The translations under genes were made by a program, and so were the position numbers. DNA of 40,782 bases from Halomonas sp. (GTDB lineage: Bacteria > Pseudomonadota > Gammaproteobacteria > Pseudomonadales > Halomonadaceae): the NCBI RefSeq assembly GCF_030457605.1, contig NZ_JAKDUR010000018.1, positions 1-40,782 of the forward strand, written 5' to 3'. Positions 1 to 9,571 of the stretch are shown piece by piece. The first letter of the stretch is position 1. Every line of letters begins with the position of its first letter. The notes beneath the pieces were generated by a model that did not search any database, was not told the origin of the DNA, and saw only the letters and a list, made by a program, of their open reading frames with translations.

Positions 1-35
1 TTCACCGCCGGTGACGTCATGCGTCGTCGGCAGCG

Positions 36-112
36 GATGCGTACTTTACGGACCGGATTGGGGTTTGGCAAGGGCTTTTTGAATTTTCCTGGAAAAAGAA
101 GGAAAAAGCTCA
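36..112 (-). promoter_or_regulatory. Strong stable-RNA-type promoter with UP-like element
   Basis: Read on the minus strand there is a -35 box TTGCCA (positions 66-71), a 17-base spacer and a -10 box TAAAGT (43-48), which predicts a start near position 36. Directly upstream of the -35 box, at about 75-112, lies an A/T-tract-rich stretch in otherwise GC-rich DNA, like the UP element of rRNA P1 promoters. No coding sequence lies between it and the left edge, so its product is outside the window. In Pseudomonas the tyrZ-type tyrS gene lies beside a 16S rRNA gene, so an rRNA operon is my best guess. No terminator is visible between tyrS and this promoter. Confidence 0.55.
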
Positions 113-137
113 TCCCTTACCGTTCAGCGCCCGGCAT

Positions 138-1337
138 TTACTTGAGCGTGACCCGGGCATAGCGTTTTTTGCCGGCCTGAATCACGTAGGCCTTGCCGGT
201 GGCCAGCATGGCGTCCTTTGCCACTACTTCGCCGTCTACCTTGACGCTGCCGTTTTTCAGCATGTCCTTGGCCTGGGCACTGTTTTTGGTCAGCTCGGCG
301 CGGTTGAGCACGGAGGCAATAGGCGCTTCAAGGCTGCCTTCGAAATCCACTTCAACTTCCGGCAGATCTTCCGGCAACTCGCCGTCGGCCAGCTGGTTGC
401 CGGCGGACTTGTGCGCCGTAGCCGCCGCCTCTTCGCCGTGATAGCGCTTAATCAGCTCGCGGGCCAGCTCCATCTTGATGTCGCGCGGGTTGGCGCCTTC
501 ATCTATCTGCTGCTTGAGTGCGTCAATCTCCTCGTTGGATTTGAGCGACAGCAGATCGAAGTAGCGCCAGATCAGGCTATCGGGCATGGAGACCAGCTTG
601 TTGAACATGGCCCCCGGCGATTCATCTACCCCTACATAGTTGCCCAACGATTTGGACATTTTCTGCACGCCGTCGAGGCCTTCGAGCAGCGGCATGGTCA
701 TTACCACCTGCGCGGCCTGGTCATAATGCTTCTGAACCTCGCGCCCCATCAGCAGATTGAATTTCTGATCGGTGCCGCCCAGTTCGATATCGGCCTCCAG
801 CGCAACGGAGTCGTACCCCTGCACCAGCGGGTACAGAAACTCGTGCAGCGAAATCGCCTGATTGGCCTTGTAGCGCTTCTCAAAGTCGTCGCGTTCAAGC
901 ATCCGCGCCACGGTGCTTTGGGCGGCAAGCTCGATCATTTTGGCTGCCGAGAGTTCGCTGAACCACTCGGAGTTGAAGCGCACCTCGGTTTTGGCCGGAT
1001 CGAGAATCTTGAACACCTGCGCCTTATAGGTTTCCGCGTTGCGCTTGACCTCGTCTTCGGTCAGCGGCTTGCGCGTTACGTTCTTGCCTGTCGGGTCGCC
1101 GATGCGGCCGGTAAAATCCCCGATCAGAAAGATGACCGTGTGCCCCAGGTCCTGAAACTGGCGCATTTTGGTTAAGAGTACGCTGTGCCCCAGATGCAAG
1201 TCCGGCGCGGTGGGATCAAAGCCCGCTTTGATACGCAGCGTGCAGCCAGAGGCAAGCTTTTGCTTGAGCTCGTCTTCCAGCAGTATTTCGTTGGTGCCGC
1301 GCGCAAGCAGCGCAAACGCCTGATCCACCTCACTCAT
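138..1337 (-). CDS. tyrS: Tyrosyl-tRNA synthetase (TyrZ type)
   Basis: Class I aminoacyl-tRNA synthetase that charges tRNA-Tyr with tyrosine in the cytoplasm. The 399-residue product has the HIGH-class motif HLGH at residues 48-51, the tyrosine-site region GGTDQKFN near 188-195, and KMSKS at 226-230. The C-terminus is an S4-like RNA-binding domain (about 335-399). The KMSKS form and length fit the TyrZ/TyrRS2 subfamily rather than the E. coli type, which carries KFGKT. The frame stays open upstream to 1607, but the homologous sequence begins at MSEVDQAF, and the start at 1337 is preceded by a GGAGAAAG-like Shine-Dalgarno. It is divergent from anmK, with about 150 bases between the starts. The neighbourhood matches the Pseudomonas tyrZ-anmK region. 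Confidence 0.95.
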   Translation of the reverse strand: MSEVDQAFALLARGTNEILLEDELKQKLASGCTLRIKAGFDPTAPDLHLGHSVLLTKMRQFQDLGHTVIFLIGDFTGRIGDPTGKNVTRKPLTEDEVKRNAETYKAQVFKILDPAKTEVRFNSEWFSELSAAKMIELAAQSTVARMLERDDFEKRYKANQAISLHEFLYPLVQGYDSVALEADIELGGTDQKFNLLMGREVQKHYDQAAQVVMTMPLLEGLDGVQKMSKSLGNYVGVDESPGAMFNKLVSMPDSLIWRYFDLLSLKSNEEIDALKQQIDEGANPRDIKMELARELIKRYHGEEAAATAHKSAGNQLADGELPEDLPEVEVDFEGSLEAPIASVLNRAELTKNSAQAKDMLKNGSVKVDGEVVAKDAMLATGKAYVIQAGKKRYARVTLK

Positions 1338-1490
1338 TGATCTTTCTCCACTGACTGTTTTATGACCGGCCGGCCATGACGTATCGATAAACAACGCCTG
1401 ATCCACAGGCGAAGCTGATAAACAGCGCATGATGTTACCATGCCCTGTCTTTGTGGTTGAGCTTTCGCCTCGGGAGAAATGCACTGCTTT

Positions 1491-2615
1491 ATGGAAAACA
1501 CGAAAGACCTCTACATCGGCCTGATGTCCGGCACCAGTCTTGACGGCGTTGACGCCGCGCTGGTGGAAATAACGCCGCACGCACCGCCGCGCCTGCTGGC
1601 CACTCATGCCGAGCCCATGCCCACCGCACTGCGCGAGATGTTATTAACACTGTGCCACGCCGACTCGGCACACTTTGCCGAACTGGCCGCCGCCGAAGAG
1701 GCATTTTGCCAGCTGCAGGCGCGCGCCGTGGCCGCTTTGCTCATGCAACAGGAGCTGAGTGCTGATGCTATTTGTGCCGTGGGCAGCCACGGCCAAACCG
1801 TTGAGCACGCCCCCAACGGCCATCAGGGCGGGCCGGCTTATACGCTACAGCTGGACAACCCCAGCCTTTTGGCCGAACTGACCAGGTGTCGCGTGGTGGC
1901 GGATTTTCGCCGCCGCGATCTTGCCGCCGGCGGGCAGGCAGCACCGCTCGCGCCCGCGTTTCATCAGGCGTTGTTTCATAGCCGCGAGGAAGAGCGGGTT
2001 ATTTTGAATCTGGGCGGGTTTGCCAACATCACGTGGTTATCAAAAAAGCGCGATGCACCGCTCGGCTTTGATACTGGCCCGGCCAACGTGCTGCTCGATG
2101 CCTGGTGCCAACGTCACGGCCGAGGCATTTTCGATGCGAACGGCGCCTGGGCGGCGTCAGGCCAAGTGGACGAAACGCTGCTTGAGCGCCTGCTGAGTGC
2201 GCCCTTTTTTCACCAGCCACCGCCGCGCAGCACCGGCCGCGAGCTATTTCACCTGCCGTGGCTGGAAGGCCATCTAAACGGAAATGAGGCACCGACGGAC
2301 GTTCAGGCCACGCTTGCCGAGCTGACCGCGACAAGCGTAGCGCAAGGCATACGCCAGCTGCTGGGAGACCGGCCCCTGACGCTGATTATCGGCGGCGGCG
2401 GCGCGCGCAATGCCGACTTGTGCCAACGGCTGGCCCATCACCTGCCCAACGCCAGCCTGCACTCGGCCAGTGACTGGGGCTTTCCGGCTGACTGGATTGA
2501 AGCCGGTGCCTTTGCCTGGCTGGCCTACCGTCGTCTGCATAATCTGCCCGGCAACCTGCCAAGCGTGACCGGTGCAAAAGGCGAACGCGTATTGGGCGGA
2601 GTGTATGCGCCCTGA
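1491..2615 (+). CDS. anmK: 1,6-anhydro-N-acetylmuramic acid kinase
   Basis: Phosphorylates and opens 1,6-anhydro-MurNAc, returning it to MurNAc-6-phosphate in cytoplasmic peptidoglycan recycling. The N-terminal ATP-binding signature [10 protein letters not shown] follows directly on the start, [10 protein letters not shown] lies mid-protein, and a GGGGARN segment near the C-terminus is typical of the ASKHA-fold AnmK family. Length is 374 residues, normal for the family. An in-frame ATG at 1479 would add MHCF, but the only Shine-Dalgarno-like stretch (GGGAG, 1472-1476) is too close to it. ATG 1491 fits family alignments better, although its spacing is rather long. The gene is divergent from tyrS and convergent with pilU, with only 19 bases between the stops and no visible terminator. 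Confidence 0.93.
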   Translation: MENTKDLYIGLMSGTSLDGVDAALVEITPHAPPRLLATHAEPMPTALREMLLTLCHADSAHFAELAAAEEAFCQLQARAVAALLMQQELSADAICAVGSHGQTVEHAPNGHQGGPAYTLQLDNPSLLAELTRCRVVADFRRRDLAAGGQAAPLAPAFHQALFHSREEERVILNLGGFANITWLSKKRDAPLGFDTGPANVLLDAWCQRHGRGIFDANGAWAASGQVDETLLERLLSAPFFHQPPPRSTGRELFHLPWLEGHLNGNEAPTDVQATLAELTATSVAQGIRQLLGDRPLTLIIGGGGARNADLCQRLAHHLPNASLHSASDWGFPADWIEAGAFAWLAYRRLHNLPGNLPSVTGAKGERVLGGVYAP

Positions 2616-2634
2616 GGCTTTTTACGGTTGAGCG

Positions 2635-3801
2635 CTAGAAGTCATCGGCATCGCGCAGCGCCAACCCGGCGGGCACCTGGCTTTCCAGCGACGGCGTCTC
2701 GCTGCCTTGCGCGACGCCATATTTCAGCATCATGCGCAGTTCGTTGGCCGAGTCCGCGTGGGCCAGCGCCACTTCCTCGCTGACTTTTCCCGCCTGGCAC
2801 AGCGTATAGAGCGCCTGGTCAAACGTCTGCATGCCGTCATCCCGGGCATGTGCCATGGCGGCTTTTATCTCGCTGACGTCACCCTTGCTGATCAGGTCGG
2901 CAATCCGCGGCGAGCGCAGCATGACTTCAACCGCCGGGCAGCGCCCGCCATCCGGCGTGGGTAATAACTGCTGGGCAATCACCGCATGCAGGTTAAGCGA
3001 CAGGTCCATCCATATCTGGTCGTGGCGCTCGTGGGGAAAAAAGTGAATGATCCGTTCAAGCGCCTGATTGGCATTGTTGGCGTGCAGCGTTGCCAGGCAA
3101 AGATGGCCGGTCTCGGCAAAGGTCAGCGCGTGCTCCATGGTTTCCCGGGTACGGATTTCGCCGATCAGGATCACGTCGGGTGCCTGGCGCAGTGTGTTTT
3201 TCAGCGCCACTTCAAAGGATTCGGTATCAATGCCCACTTCGCGCTGATTGACGATCCCGCGCTTGTGCGGGTGAACGTACTCGATTGGGTCTTCGACGCT
3301 GACGATATGGCCGCCCAGCGTTTCGTTGCGCTCCTGAATCATTGCGGCAAGCGTGGTTGACTTGCCGGTACCCGTACCGCCCACTACCAGCACCAGGCCA
3401 CGCTTCTTTTTGGCCAGCTCCGCCAGCGCTGCAGGCACACCAAGCGTAGACAGCGCCGGGATTTCAAGCGCAATGCGGCGAATCACCATCGCCATCTGGT
3501 TGCGCTGCTGAAACGCACTGACCCGAAAACGCCCGAGCCCTTTCAGACTCAGCGCGAAGTTGGCTTCCTTTTCTTCCACAAACCGGCCACGCAGCCCCGC
3601 GGGCAACGCCTGGGTGACCAACTCGCTCACTTCGCTCTCGTCCAGCGGCTCATGGCCAAGCGGCGAAAGCCCCTCGGGCATTTTCAGGCTCGGCGGCGCG
3701 CCTGCCGAAATCAGCAGATCAGATGCCTGCGCTTCCATCATGCTACCCAGCAGCTGATGCAGCCACCGGGCCGGCGTCGTTGTTGCCGGCGTCTCGGCCA
3801 T
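2635..3801 (-). CDS. pilU: PilT-like twitching motility ATPase PilU
   Basis: Cytoplasmic hexameric ATPase that assists PilT in retracting type IV pili. The 388-residue protein has an N-terminal PAS-like domain and a RecA-type secretion ATPase core: Walker A GGTGTGKST at 141-149, an Asp box around SVEDPIEYVH, a Walker B region DVILIGEIRTRETM and a His box TGHLCLATLH. It is longer at the C-terminus than PilT, as PilU proteins are. The frame is open to 3837, but ATG 3801 has GAGGAA about seven bases upstream. It lies 87 bases downstream of pilT, the usual pilT-pilU order. No pilin or pilus-assembly genes are in the window. Confidence 0.93.
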   Translation of the reverse strand: MAETPATTTPARWLHQLLGSMMEAQASDLLISAGAPPSLKMPEGLSPLGHEPLDESEVSELVTQALPAGLRGRFVEEKEANFALSLKGLGRFRVSAFQQRNQMAMVIRRIALEIPALSTLGVPAALAELAKKKRGLVLVVGGTGTGKSTTLAAMIQERNETLGGHIVSVEDPIEYVHPHKRGIVNQREVGIDTESFEVALKNTLRQAPDVILIGEIRTRETMEHALTFAETGHLCLATLHANNANQALERIIHFFPHERHDQIWMDLSLNLHAVIAQQLLPTPDGGRCPAVEVMLRSPRIADLISKGDVSEIKAAMAHARDDGMQTFDQALYTLCQAGKVSEEVALAHADSANELRMMLKYGVAQGSETPSLESQVPAGLALRDADDF

Positions 3802-3888
3802 CACACTTTCCTCGAGATTGTCCTTTGCGTGCTTCATTACGTTCCGTGCCTGCTATCCTTTATGCTTCCTGCTTGATACATGCCGTAT

Positions 3889-4923
3889 TCAATAAAGCAG
3901 GTCACCCTTGGCCTGAGCCTGCGCCTGCTCACGGCTGACCAAGCCCTTTTGCACCAGCTGCATCAACGCTGCGTCCAGCGTTTTCATCCCCAGCCCGCCG
4001 CCGGTCTGGATGGCCGAATACAGCTGCGCCACCTTGTCTTCCCGGATAAGGTTACGCACGGCGGGTGTGGCGATGAGAATCTCATGCGCCGCCACGCGCC
4101 CACCGCCTTCGCGCTTGAGCAGCGTTTGCGCGATGACGGCCTGCAACGATTCGGACAGCATCGAACGCACCATGGCTTTCTCTGCCGCCGGAAAGACATC
4201 GATGATGCGATCGATGGTTTTGGGTGCCGATGTGGTGTGCAGCGTCCCCAGCACCAGATGCCCCGTTTCCGCGGCCGTGAGCGCCAGGCGGATGGTTTCA
4301 AGGTCGCGCAGCTCGCCCACCAGAATCACGTCGGGGTCTTCGCGCAGGGCGCTACGCAGCGCATCGGCAAAGCTGTGGGTGTCGCGGTGAACCTCGCGCT
4401 GGTTGATCAGGCAACGCTTGCTGGTGTGTACAAACTCCACCGGGTCTTCAATGGTCAGAATATGCTCGTGGCGCTGGCTGTTAATGTGATTGAGCATCGC
4501 CGCCAATGTGGTGCTCTTGCCCGACCCCGTGGGCCCGGTGACCAGCACCAGCCCCCTGGGCAGCATTGCCAGGCGCTCGAACACCTCACCCAGCCCCAGA
4601 CTTTCCAGCGACATGACCTCGCCCGGAATGGTCCGAAACACAGCGCCTGCACCACGCGCCTGATGAAAGGCATTAACCCGGAAACGCGCCACGCCGGGCA
4701 CTTCGATCGAGAAATCCACTTCCAGATTTGCCTCGTAGTCACGGCGCTGACGGTCTCCCATGATGTCGTAGATCAGCTGGCGTACGGTCGCGCCGTCCAT
4801 TTCGGGGACGTTCAGCCGGCGGATGTCGCCGTCAACGCGCATCATGGGCGGCAATCCGGCCGACAGGTGCAGGTCAGAAGCATTCTGCTTTGCCGAGAAT
4901 GCCAGCAGTTCGGTAATATCCAT
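3889..4923 (-). CDS. pilT: Type IV pilus retraction ATPase PilT
   Basis: Hexameric motor that powers pilus retraction and twitching motility. The product is exactly 344 residues from ATG 4923, the standard PilT length. It begins MDITELLAFS, followed by the conserved ASDLHLSAG segment. Walker A is GPTGSGKST at 130-138, the Asp box is ILTIEDPVEF, Walker B is DVILVGELRD and the His box is ETGHLVLGTLH. The final stretch, with ALMQLVQKGLVS, resembles the PilT C-terminus needed for retraction. Only 32 bases separate its start from that of the divergent yggS, an arrangement shared with Pseudomonas, so the promoters of both genes must largely lie inside each other's coding regions. Confidence 0.96.
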   Translation of the reverse strand: MDITELLAFSAKQNASDLHLSAGLPPMMRVDGDIRRLNVPEMDGATVRQLIYDIMGDRQRRDYEANLEVDFSIEVPGVARFRVNAFHQARGAGAVFRTIPGEVMSLESLGLGEVFERLAMLPRGLVLVTGPTGSGKSTTLAAMLNHINSQRHEHILTIEDPVEFVHTSKRCLINQREVHRDTHSFADALRSALREDPDVILVGELRDLETIRLALTAAETGHLVLGTLHTTSAPKTIDRIIDVFPAAEKAMVRSMLSESLQAVIAQTLLKREGGGRVAAHEILIATPAVRNLIREDKVAQLYSAIQTGGGLGMKTLDAALMQLVQKGLVSREQAQAQAKGDLLY

Positions 4924-4955
4924 TTCTCTTTTCCTGCTGCGGTAAGGTGTTAAGT

Positions 4956-5657
4956 ATGAAAGACAGTGCGCTACCCGAGGCGCTGGCAAGCGCGCGAACG
5001 CGTCTTGAGCGGGCGCTGCACGAAGCCGGCCGCCCGCTGGATGCCGCCGCATTGCTGGCCGTGAGCAAAACTCAGCCGGCCGAGCGGCTGCGCCAGATCT
5101 ACCAGGCAGGCCAGCGCGCCTTTGGGGAAAACTATCTACAGGAAGCGCTCGACAAGCAAGCCACACTGGCCGACCTTGACGACATCATCTGGCATTTTAT
5201 CGGCCCGCTGCAGTCGAACAAGACCCGCGCCGTGGCCGAACACTTCGACTGGGTACACAGCGTTGATCGTCTGAAAATCGCCCGCCGCCTGAGCGAGCAG
5301 CGCCCTGCAGGGCTTGCGCCGCTGAATATCTGTTTACAAGTCAACGTCAGCCGTGAAGACTCTAAGGCCGGCGTGGTGCCAGAGGCACTCGTTGAGCTTG
5401 CCCGGGCAACGCACCAGCTGACCAACGTGCGCCTGCGTGGCGTGATGACCATTCCGGCGCCGGCAGACACGCTGGCAGCCCAGCGCCAGCCGCTGGCCGA
5501 GCTGCGCGCTTGCATGGAAACGTTGCAAAAAACGCTGCCCGACACCCCGTTGGATACGCTTTCCATGGGCATGAGCAACGATCTTGAAGCGGCCGTACAG
5601 GAAGGCGCGACCCTTGTGCGACTGGGCACCGCCATTTTTGGCCCACGCCAAACGTAA
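4956..5657 (+). CDS. yggS: PLP homeostasis protein, YggS/PROSC family
   Basis: Small fold-type III PLP-binding protein that buffers free pyridoxal phosphate and influences amino-acid metabolism; it has no known enzymatic reaction. The 233-residue protein carries the PLP lysine in AVSKTQ (K38), then FGENYLQEA, WHFIGPLQSNK and the C-terminal phosphate-binding region GMSNDLEAAV through GATLVRLGTAIFG. A GTG at 4947 is in frame, but ATG 4956 has GGTAAGG eight bases upstream and gives the normal N-terminus. It opens a co-directional run with proC, yggT, metX, metW and a DUF4426 gene, an order also found in Pseudomonas. Confidence 0.94.
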   Translation: MKDSALPEALASARTRLERALHEAGRPLDAAALLAVSKTQPAERLRQIYQAGQRAFGENYLQEALDKQATLADLDDIIWHFIGPLQSNKTRAVAEHFDWVHSVDRLKIARRLSEQRPAGLAPLNICLQVNVSREDSKAGVVPEALVELARATHQLTNVRLRGVMTIPAPADTLAAQRQPLAELRACMETLQKTLPDTPLDTLSMGMSNDLEAAVQEGATLVRLGTAIFGPRQT

Positions 5658-5726
5658 CGTCACAAACCAACGCAGCGAGCACCACCCGCGACCCACCCAC
5701 GCGACTGACATCAACAGGACATTCCC

Positions 5727-6554
5727 ATGGCGAGCAAGATTACCTTTATCGGCGCGGGCAACATGGCCGGCGCCATCATCGGCGGGCTGACCCAAAACGG
5801 TACGGCACCCGACAACATCACGGCTACCGCACCCAGCCAGGAGGAGCTTACCGCTATCGGCGAGCGCCTCGGCATTCACACCTCAACGGATAACAATGCC
5901 GCGCTGGCAGGCGCTGACGTTGTGGTGCTGGCGGTCAAGCCGCAGATCATGCGTGACGTCTGCCAGGGGCTTGCCGAAAGCGTGCAACAGGCGCGGCCGC
6001 TGATCATCTCGATTGCCGCAGGGCTTGATACCACCACCATTGACGAGTGGCTCGGCGGCGGCAATGCGCTGGTGCGCTGCATGCCCAACACGCCGTCACT
6101 GGTCGGGCAAGGCGCCAGCGGCCTTTACGCCAACGCCCGGGTCAGCGAGGCACAGCGCGACGTTGCCACGCAGCTGATGCAGGCCGTCGGCCTGGTGGAA
6201 TGGGTCGAAGAAGAAGCCCTGCTGGAAGCGGTCACGGCGGTGTCAGGCAGCGCGCCGGCGTATTTCTTTCTCATGTTCGAGGCCATGGAAGAGGCCGGCA
6301 CCCAGCTTGGCCTGCCGGCTGAAACCGCGCGCCGGCTGGCGATTCAAACCGCGCTGGGCGCGGCCACCATGGCCGGGCAGAGCGAGCACGCCCCCGCCAC
6401 GCTCAAACAGAACGTCATGTCGCCGGGCGGCACCACCGAACGTGCCATTGCGCATATGGAAGACACCAACCTGCGCCAGACCGTCGCCGACGCCATGCAG
6501 GCCTGCGCCGAACGCGCCCGACAAATGGCCAAAGAGCTGAGCGGCGAACGCTAA
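5727..6554 (+). CDS. proC: Pyrroline-5-carboxylate reductase
   Basis: Last step of proline synthesis: NAD(P)H-dependent reduction of pyrroline-5-carboxylate to L-proline. The 275-residue protein starts with a Rossmann nucleotide-binding motif, FIGAGNMAGAIIGG. It contains the family sequence RCMPNTPSLVGQGASG near residue 112 and the C-terminal signature VMSPGGTTERAI. AGGAC lies just upstream of the start. It follows yggS by 69 bases and precedes yggT by 54 bases, so the genes are probably co-transcribed. PLP-handling YggS beside proC is a very widespread pairing. Confidence 0.96.
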   Translation: MASKITFIGAGNMAGAIIGGLTQNGTAPDNITATAPSQEELTAIGERLGIHTSTDNNAALAGADVVVLAVKPQIMRDVCQGLAESVQQARPLIISIAAGLDTTTIDEWLGGGNALVRCMPNTPSLVGQGASGLYANARVSEAQRDVATQLMQAVGLVEWVEEEALLEAVTAVSGSAPAYFFLMFEAMEEAGTQLGLPAETARRLAIQTALGAATMAGQSEHAPATLKQNVMSPGGTTERAIAHMEDTNLRQTVADAMQACAERARQMAKELSGER

Positions 6555-6608
6555 CCGGCGTTCACGCCCACCAAAGCCCTGTACATCACCCACCACGGAG
6601 ACTCCACT

Positions 6609-7202
6609 ATGGGCACCCAACTCGGCAACGCCGGGCTGATGCTGATCAATTCGCTGATCGGCATTTATCTGTTTATTCTCATGCTGCGCTTTTTGCTCCA
6701 GGCATCAAACGCCGACTACTACAACCCGCTGAGCCAGACAGTGGTCAAGATCACCCAGCCGGTGGTGCAGCCGTTTCAGAGTTTTCTCGGGCCGGTAGCC
6801 GGACGCTTCGACCTTGCCACACTTGCCGCGGGTTTTGTGCTCAAGGTGCTGGGCATCATCGCGATTTTCATGATCATCGGCGTGGGAATTCCGCCGGTTG
6901 GCGGGCTGCTGATCGCCGCTGTTGCCGCGCTGGCCAACGCCATTTTAAAGATTTACTTCTTTGCGCTGATCGTGATGATCATCCTGAGCTGGGTTGCGCC
7001 GCAGGCCAGCCACCCCGGCGCGATGCTGGTGATGCAGCTGGTGGAGCCCATCATGGCGCCGGTGCGTCGCGTGATTCCGCCGCTGGGCATGATTGATCTA
7101 TCGCCTATTGTGGTGTTTATCGCCATCAACTTGCTCGACGGTCTGGTGATCGGTGCCCTGGTCCGCGCCGCCGGTATATCCGGTAGGCTGGTCGGACTAT
7201 GA
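6609..7202 (+). CDS. yggT: YggT family integral membrane protein
   Basis: Inner-membrane protein of 197 residues with two YGGT repeats, each formed by a pair of hydrophobic helices (about residues 8-30 and 65-95, then 105-130 and 160-190). FLLQASNADYYNPLSQ after the first helix and the SWVAPQASHPG region after the third are typical of the family. The molecular function is not established; relatives are linked with osmotic tolerance and with cell-division or membrane-organisation genes. GGAG lies about ten bases before the ATG. It sits between proC and metX in a tight co-directional group. Confidence 0.9.
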   Translation: MGTQLGNAGLMLINSLIGIYLFILMLRFLLQASNADYYNPLSQTVVKITQPVVQPFQSFLGPVAGRFDLATLAAGFVLKVLGIIAIFMIIGVGIPPVGGLLIAAVAALANAILKIYFFALIVMIILSWVAPQASHPGAMLVMQLVEPIMAPVRRVIPPLGMIDLSPIVVFIAINLLDGLVIGALVRAAGISGRLVGL

Positions 7203-7232
7203 TTTTCTCCTTGAATAAAACGACGATATTGC

Positions 7233-8426
7233 ATGCCTGATTCACATTCAGCCGACACGGAAAGCCAGCTACCGCCGGATTCGGTCGGGGTTGTCGTTCC
7301 GGAGGTCGCCCATTTTGAGACACCGCTGGAACTTGCCTGCGGCAAAACGCTGCCGGCCTATGATCTGGTGTATGAAACCTACGGCACCCTCAATGCCGAG
7401 CGTACCAATGCGGTGCTTGTTTGCCATGCGCTGTCCGGCCATCACCATGCCGCCGGCTACCACCATCCGGACGATCGCAAGCCCGGCTGGTGGGATGCCT
7501 ACATAGGCCCGGGCAAGCCGGTGGATACCCGTCACTTTTTTGTCATTTCGCTGAACAACCTCGGTGGCTGCCACGGCAGCACCGGCCCGCTTAGCCACAA
7601 CCCTGAAACCGGCCGCCTTTGGGGGCCGGACTTCCCGGTGGTAACGGTCAGCGATTGGGTTCACAGTCAGGCGCGATTGGCCGACCGGCTGGGCATCGAA
7701 CGCTTTGCCGCCGTGATTGGCGGCAGCCTTGGTGGCATGCAGGTGCTGCAGTGGAGCATCGACTATCCCGAGCGCATCGCCAGTGCGGCCGTCATTGCGG
7801 CTACCCCGCGGCTCTCGGCGCAGAACATTGCCTTCAACGAGGTCGCCCGGCAAGCCATTCGTTCGGACCCCGACTTCAGTGGCGGCTGGTACGCCGAGCA
7901 CGACACCATGCCCAAACGCGGGCTGAAACTGGCGCGTATGGTCGGGCACATTACCTATCTGTCCGCTGACGCCATGGGCTCCAAGTTCGGCCGCGATCTG
8001 CGCAGCGACGACTTGCACTTCGGATTTGGCGTGGAGTTTCAGGTGGAGTCCTACCTGCGTTATCAGGGCGACACGTTTTCCACCACCTTTGACGCCAACA
8101 CCTACCTACTGATGACCAAAGCGCTTGATTACTTTGACCCGGCAGCAGCGTACGACGGCAATCTGTCCCGGGCGATGGCACCGGCACAGTGCCCGTTTCT
8201 GGTGCTGAGCTTTTCCTCCGACTGGCGCTTCCCGCCATCGCGCTCGCGCGAGCTGGTGGATGCCCTGATCCACGCCGGCAAGCCGGTCAGCTATGCCAAC
8301 ATCGAATCACCCTACGGCCATGACGCCTTCCTGCTTCCCGAGCCGCGCTATGAAGCCATCTTCAGCGCCTTCATGCAGCGTGCCGCGTCGTCATCAGAGG
8401 GTGAACCAAAGGAGGGCCAGCCATGA
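7233..8426 (+). CDS. metX: Homoserine O-acyltransferase MetX
   Basis: Activates homoserine by O-acylation in methionine synthesis. The 397-residue protein is an alpha/beta-hydrolase-fold MetX: the LSGHHHAAG and [12 protein letters not shown] regions shape the oxyanion and active-site area, the nucleophile lies in GGSLGGMQ (Ser165), and the C-terminal HDAFLLP provides the catalytic His. In gammaproteobacteria many MetX proteins prefer succinyl-CoA over acetyl-CoA, so the donor should not be assumed. No clear Shine-Dalgarno precedes ATG 7233. It overlaps metW by the four bases ATGA, which implies translational coupling. Confidence 0.94.
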   Translation: MPDSHSADTESQLPPDSVGVVVPEVAHFETPLELACGKTLPAYDLVYETYGTLNAERTNAVLVCHALSGHHHAAGYHHPDDRKPGWWDAYIGPGKPVDTRHFFVISLNNLGGCHGSTGPLSHNPETGRLWGPDFPVVTVSDWVHSQARLADRLGIERFAAVIGGSLGGMQVLQWSIDYPERIASAAVIAATPRLSAQNIAFNEVARQAIRSDPDFSGGWYAEHDTMPKRGLKLARMVGHITYLSADAMGSKFGRDLRSDDLHFGFGVEFQVESYLRYQGDTFSTTFDANTYLLMTKALDYFDPAAAYDGNLSRAMAPAQCPFLVLSFSSDWRFPPSRSRELVDALIHAGKPVSYANIESPYGHDAFLLPEPRYEAIFSAFMQRAASSSEGEPKEGQP

Positions 8427-9022
8427 TGCGCGCCGATCTCAACATCATTTACGACTGGATTGCCCCTGATGCCCACGTGCTGGATCTTGCTTGCGGTGAC
8501 GGTGTGCTGCTGGAAAATCTGGCCCGGCACAAGGGGGTTACCGGCTACGGACTGGAAATCGACGCCGACGGTATTACCCACTGTGTGGCCCGGGGCGTCA
8601 GCGTGATCGAGCACAACCTGGACGACGGCCTCGCGAGTTTCAGCGACCAAAGCTACGACCAGGTGATCATGACCCAGGCGCTACAGGCACTGCGCCGCCC
8701 GGACAGAATGCTTCACGAAATGCTGCGCGTGGCCGACGAAGGCATCATCACCTTTCCCAACTTTGCCTACTGGCGCCACCGTGTGCACCTGGGGCTGCGC
8801 GGCTACATGCCGGTGTCCAAATCGCTGCCCCACGCCTGGTACGATACGCCCAACATTCACCTGTCGACGTTCAACGACTTTGAACATCTGTGCCGCGATC
8901 AGGGGCTGGTCATCGTCGATCGTGCCGTGGGCGTAGGCAACCACCGCGGCCACTGGACCTCAAGGCTGTGGCCCAACCTGTTCGGCGAAATCGCTATTTT
9001 CCGCGTCCGCCGCCAATCCTGA
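8423..9022 (+). CDS. metW: MetW, methionine biosynthesis partner protein
   Basis: Methyltransferase-fold protein of 199 residues that is genetically inseparable from MetX in proteobacteria and is reported to act with it in homoserine acylation. A class I SAM-methyltransferase motif, VLDLACGDG, lies near residue 16, followed by GYGLEID and the family region [10 protein letters not shown]. Whether it binds or uses SAM cannot be seen here. The start overlaps the metX stop, with a strong GGAGGG (8411-8416) inside the end of metX; a second ATG at 8426 is equally in frame. Confidence 0.94.
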   Translation: MMRADLNIIYDWIAPDAHVLDLACGDGVLLENLARHKGVTGYGLEIDADGITHCVARGVSVIEHNLDDGLASFSDQSYDQVIMTQALQALRRPDRMLHEMLRVADEGIITFPNFAYWRHRVHLGLRGYMPVSKSLPHAWYDTPNIHLSTFNDFEHLCRDQGLVIVDRAVGVGNHRGHWTSRLWPNLFGEIAIFRVRRQS

Positions 9023-9075
9023 GCCCGGAAACGGCATAGGGGTCGCTGCGCACATCACCAGAGAGGCAACACCAC

Positions 9076-9528
9076 ATGGCTAAACGCTTGTTAATCCGCG
9101 CCATCGCCTGTGTCGGGCTGAGCCTGATGGCCCTTGCCGCCCATGGCGGGCAGCAGGCATCCGCCAATAACTACGAGATCCACTACAGCGCGGTGAGCAC
9201 CCGATTTTTGACCCCGGAAGTCGCCCACGCCTATGGCCTGCAGCGCAGTGCCGGGCTGGGGCTAATCAACGTAAGCGTCAGGGAGAAGCAGGATGACGGC
9301 ACCACGCGCCCGGTCAATGCCGGGGTAAAAGGCAGCGTCGGCACACTGGACGACGCGCCCGGGGCGCTGAACTTTCGCACCGTGCGTGACAACGGCGCCG
9401 TCTACCAACTGGCCACGTTTCGCCTGCAGCACGACACGCCAATGCACTTTACGCTCAAGGTGCGCGCTGACCGCAACGCCGAGCCTGAACGCATCACATT
9501 CATTCAGCGCTTTTATCTGGAACGTTGA
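9076..9528 (+). CDS. DUF4426 family exported protein
   Basis: A 150-residue protein of unknown function. The N-terminus has a classical signal peptide: basic MAKRLLIR, a hydrophobic core to about residue 22, then small residues before GQQASA, so a periplasmic or envelope location is likely. The rest is a short beta-rich domain containing NYEIHYSAVSTRFLTPEVA. It matches the conserved protein that follows metX-metW in Pseudomonas (DUF4426). The 53-base gap to metW and common orientation suggest co-expression. It converges with sfsA 43 bases away, with no clear terminator. The neighbourhood hints at a methionine-related or envelope role, but nothing in the sequence proves it. Confidence 0.85.
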   Translation: MAKRLLIRAIACVGLSLMALAAHGGQQASANNYEIHYSAVSTRFLTPEVAHAYGLQRSAGLGLINVSVREKQDDGTTRPVNAGVKGSVGTLDDAPGALNFRTVRDNGAVYQLATFRLQHDTPMHFTLKVRADRNAEPERITFIQRFYLER

Positions 9529-9571
9529 CGCGCGCAAAGGTCAGCCTTGCAAGGGGTTACGTTCTCAAGGG

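Noticed and set aside
1338..1607. N-terminal extension of tyrS
   Set aside because: It is non-homologous in character, overlaps anmK, and ATG 1337 has a good ribosome-binding site.
3880..4953. Long plus-strand frame opposite pilT (357 codons)
   Set aside because: It mirrors a perfectly recognisable pilT and arises from codon bias in GC-rich DNA. The same applies to long frames opposite pnp (25079-26359), nusA (31332-32411), infB and ftsH (37477-38949).
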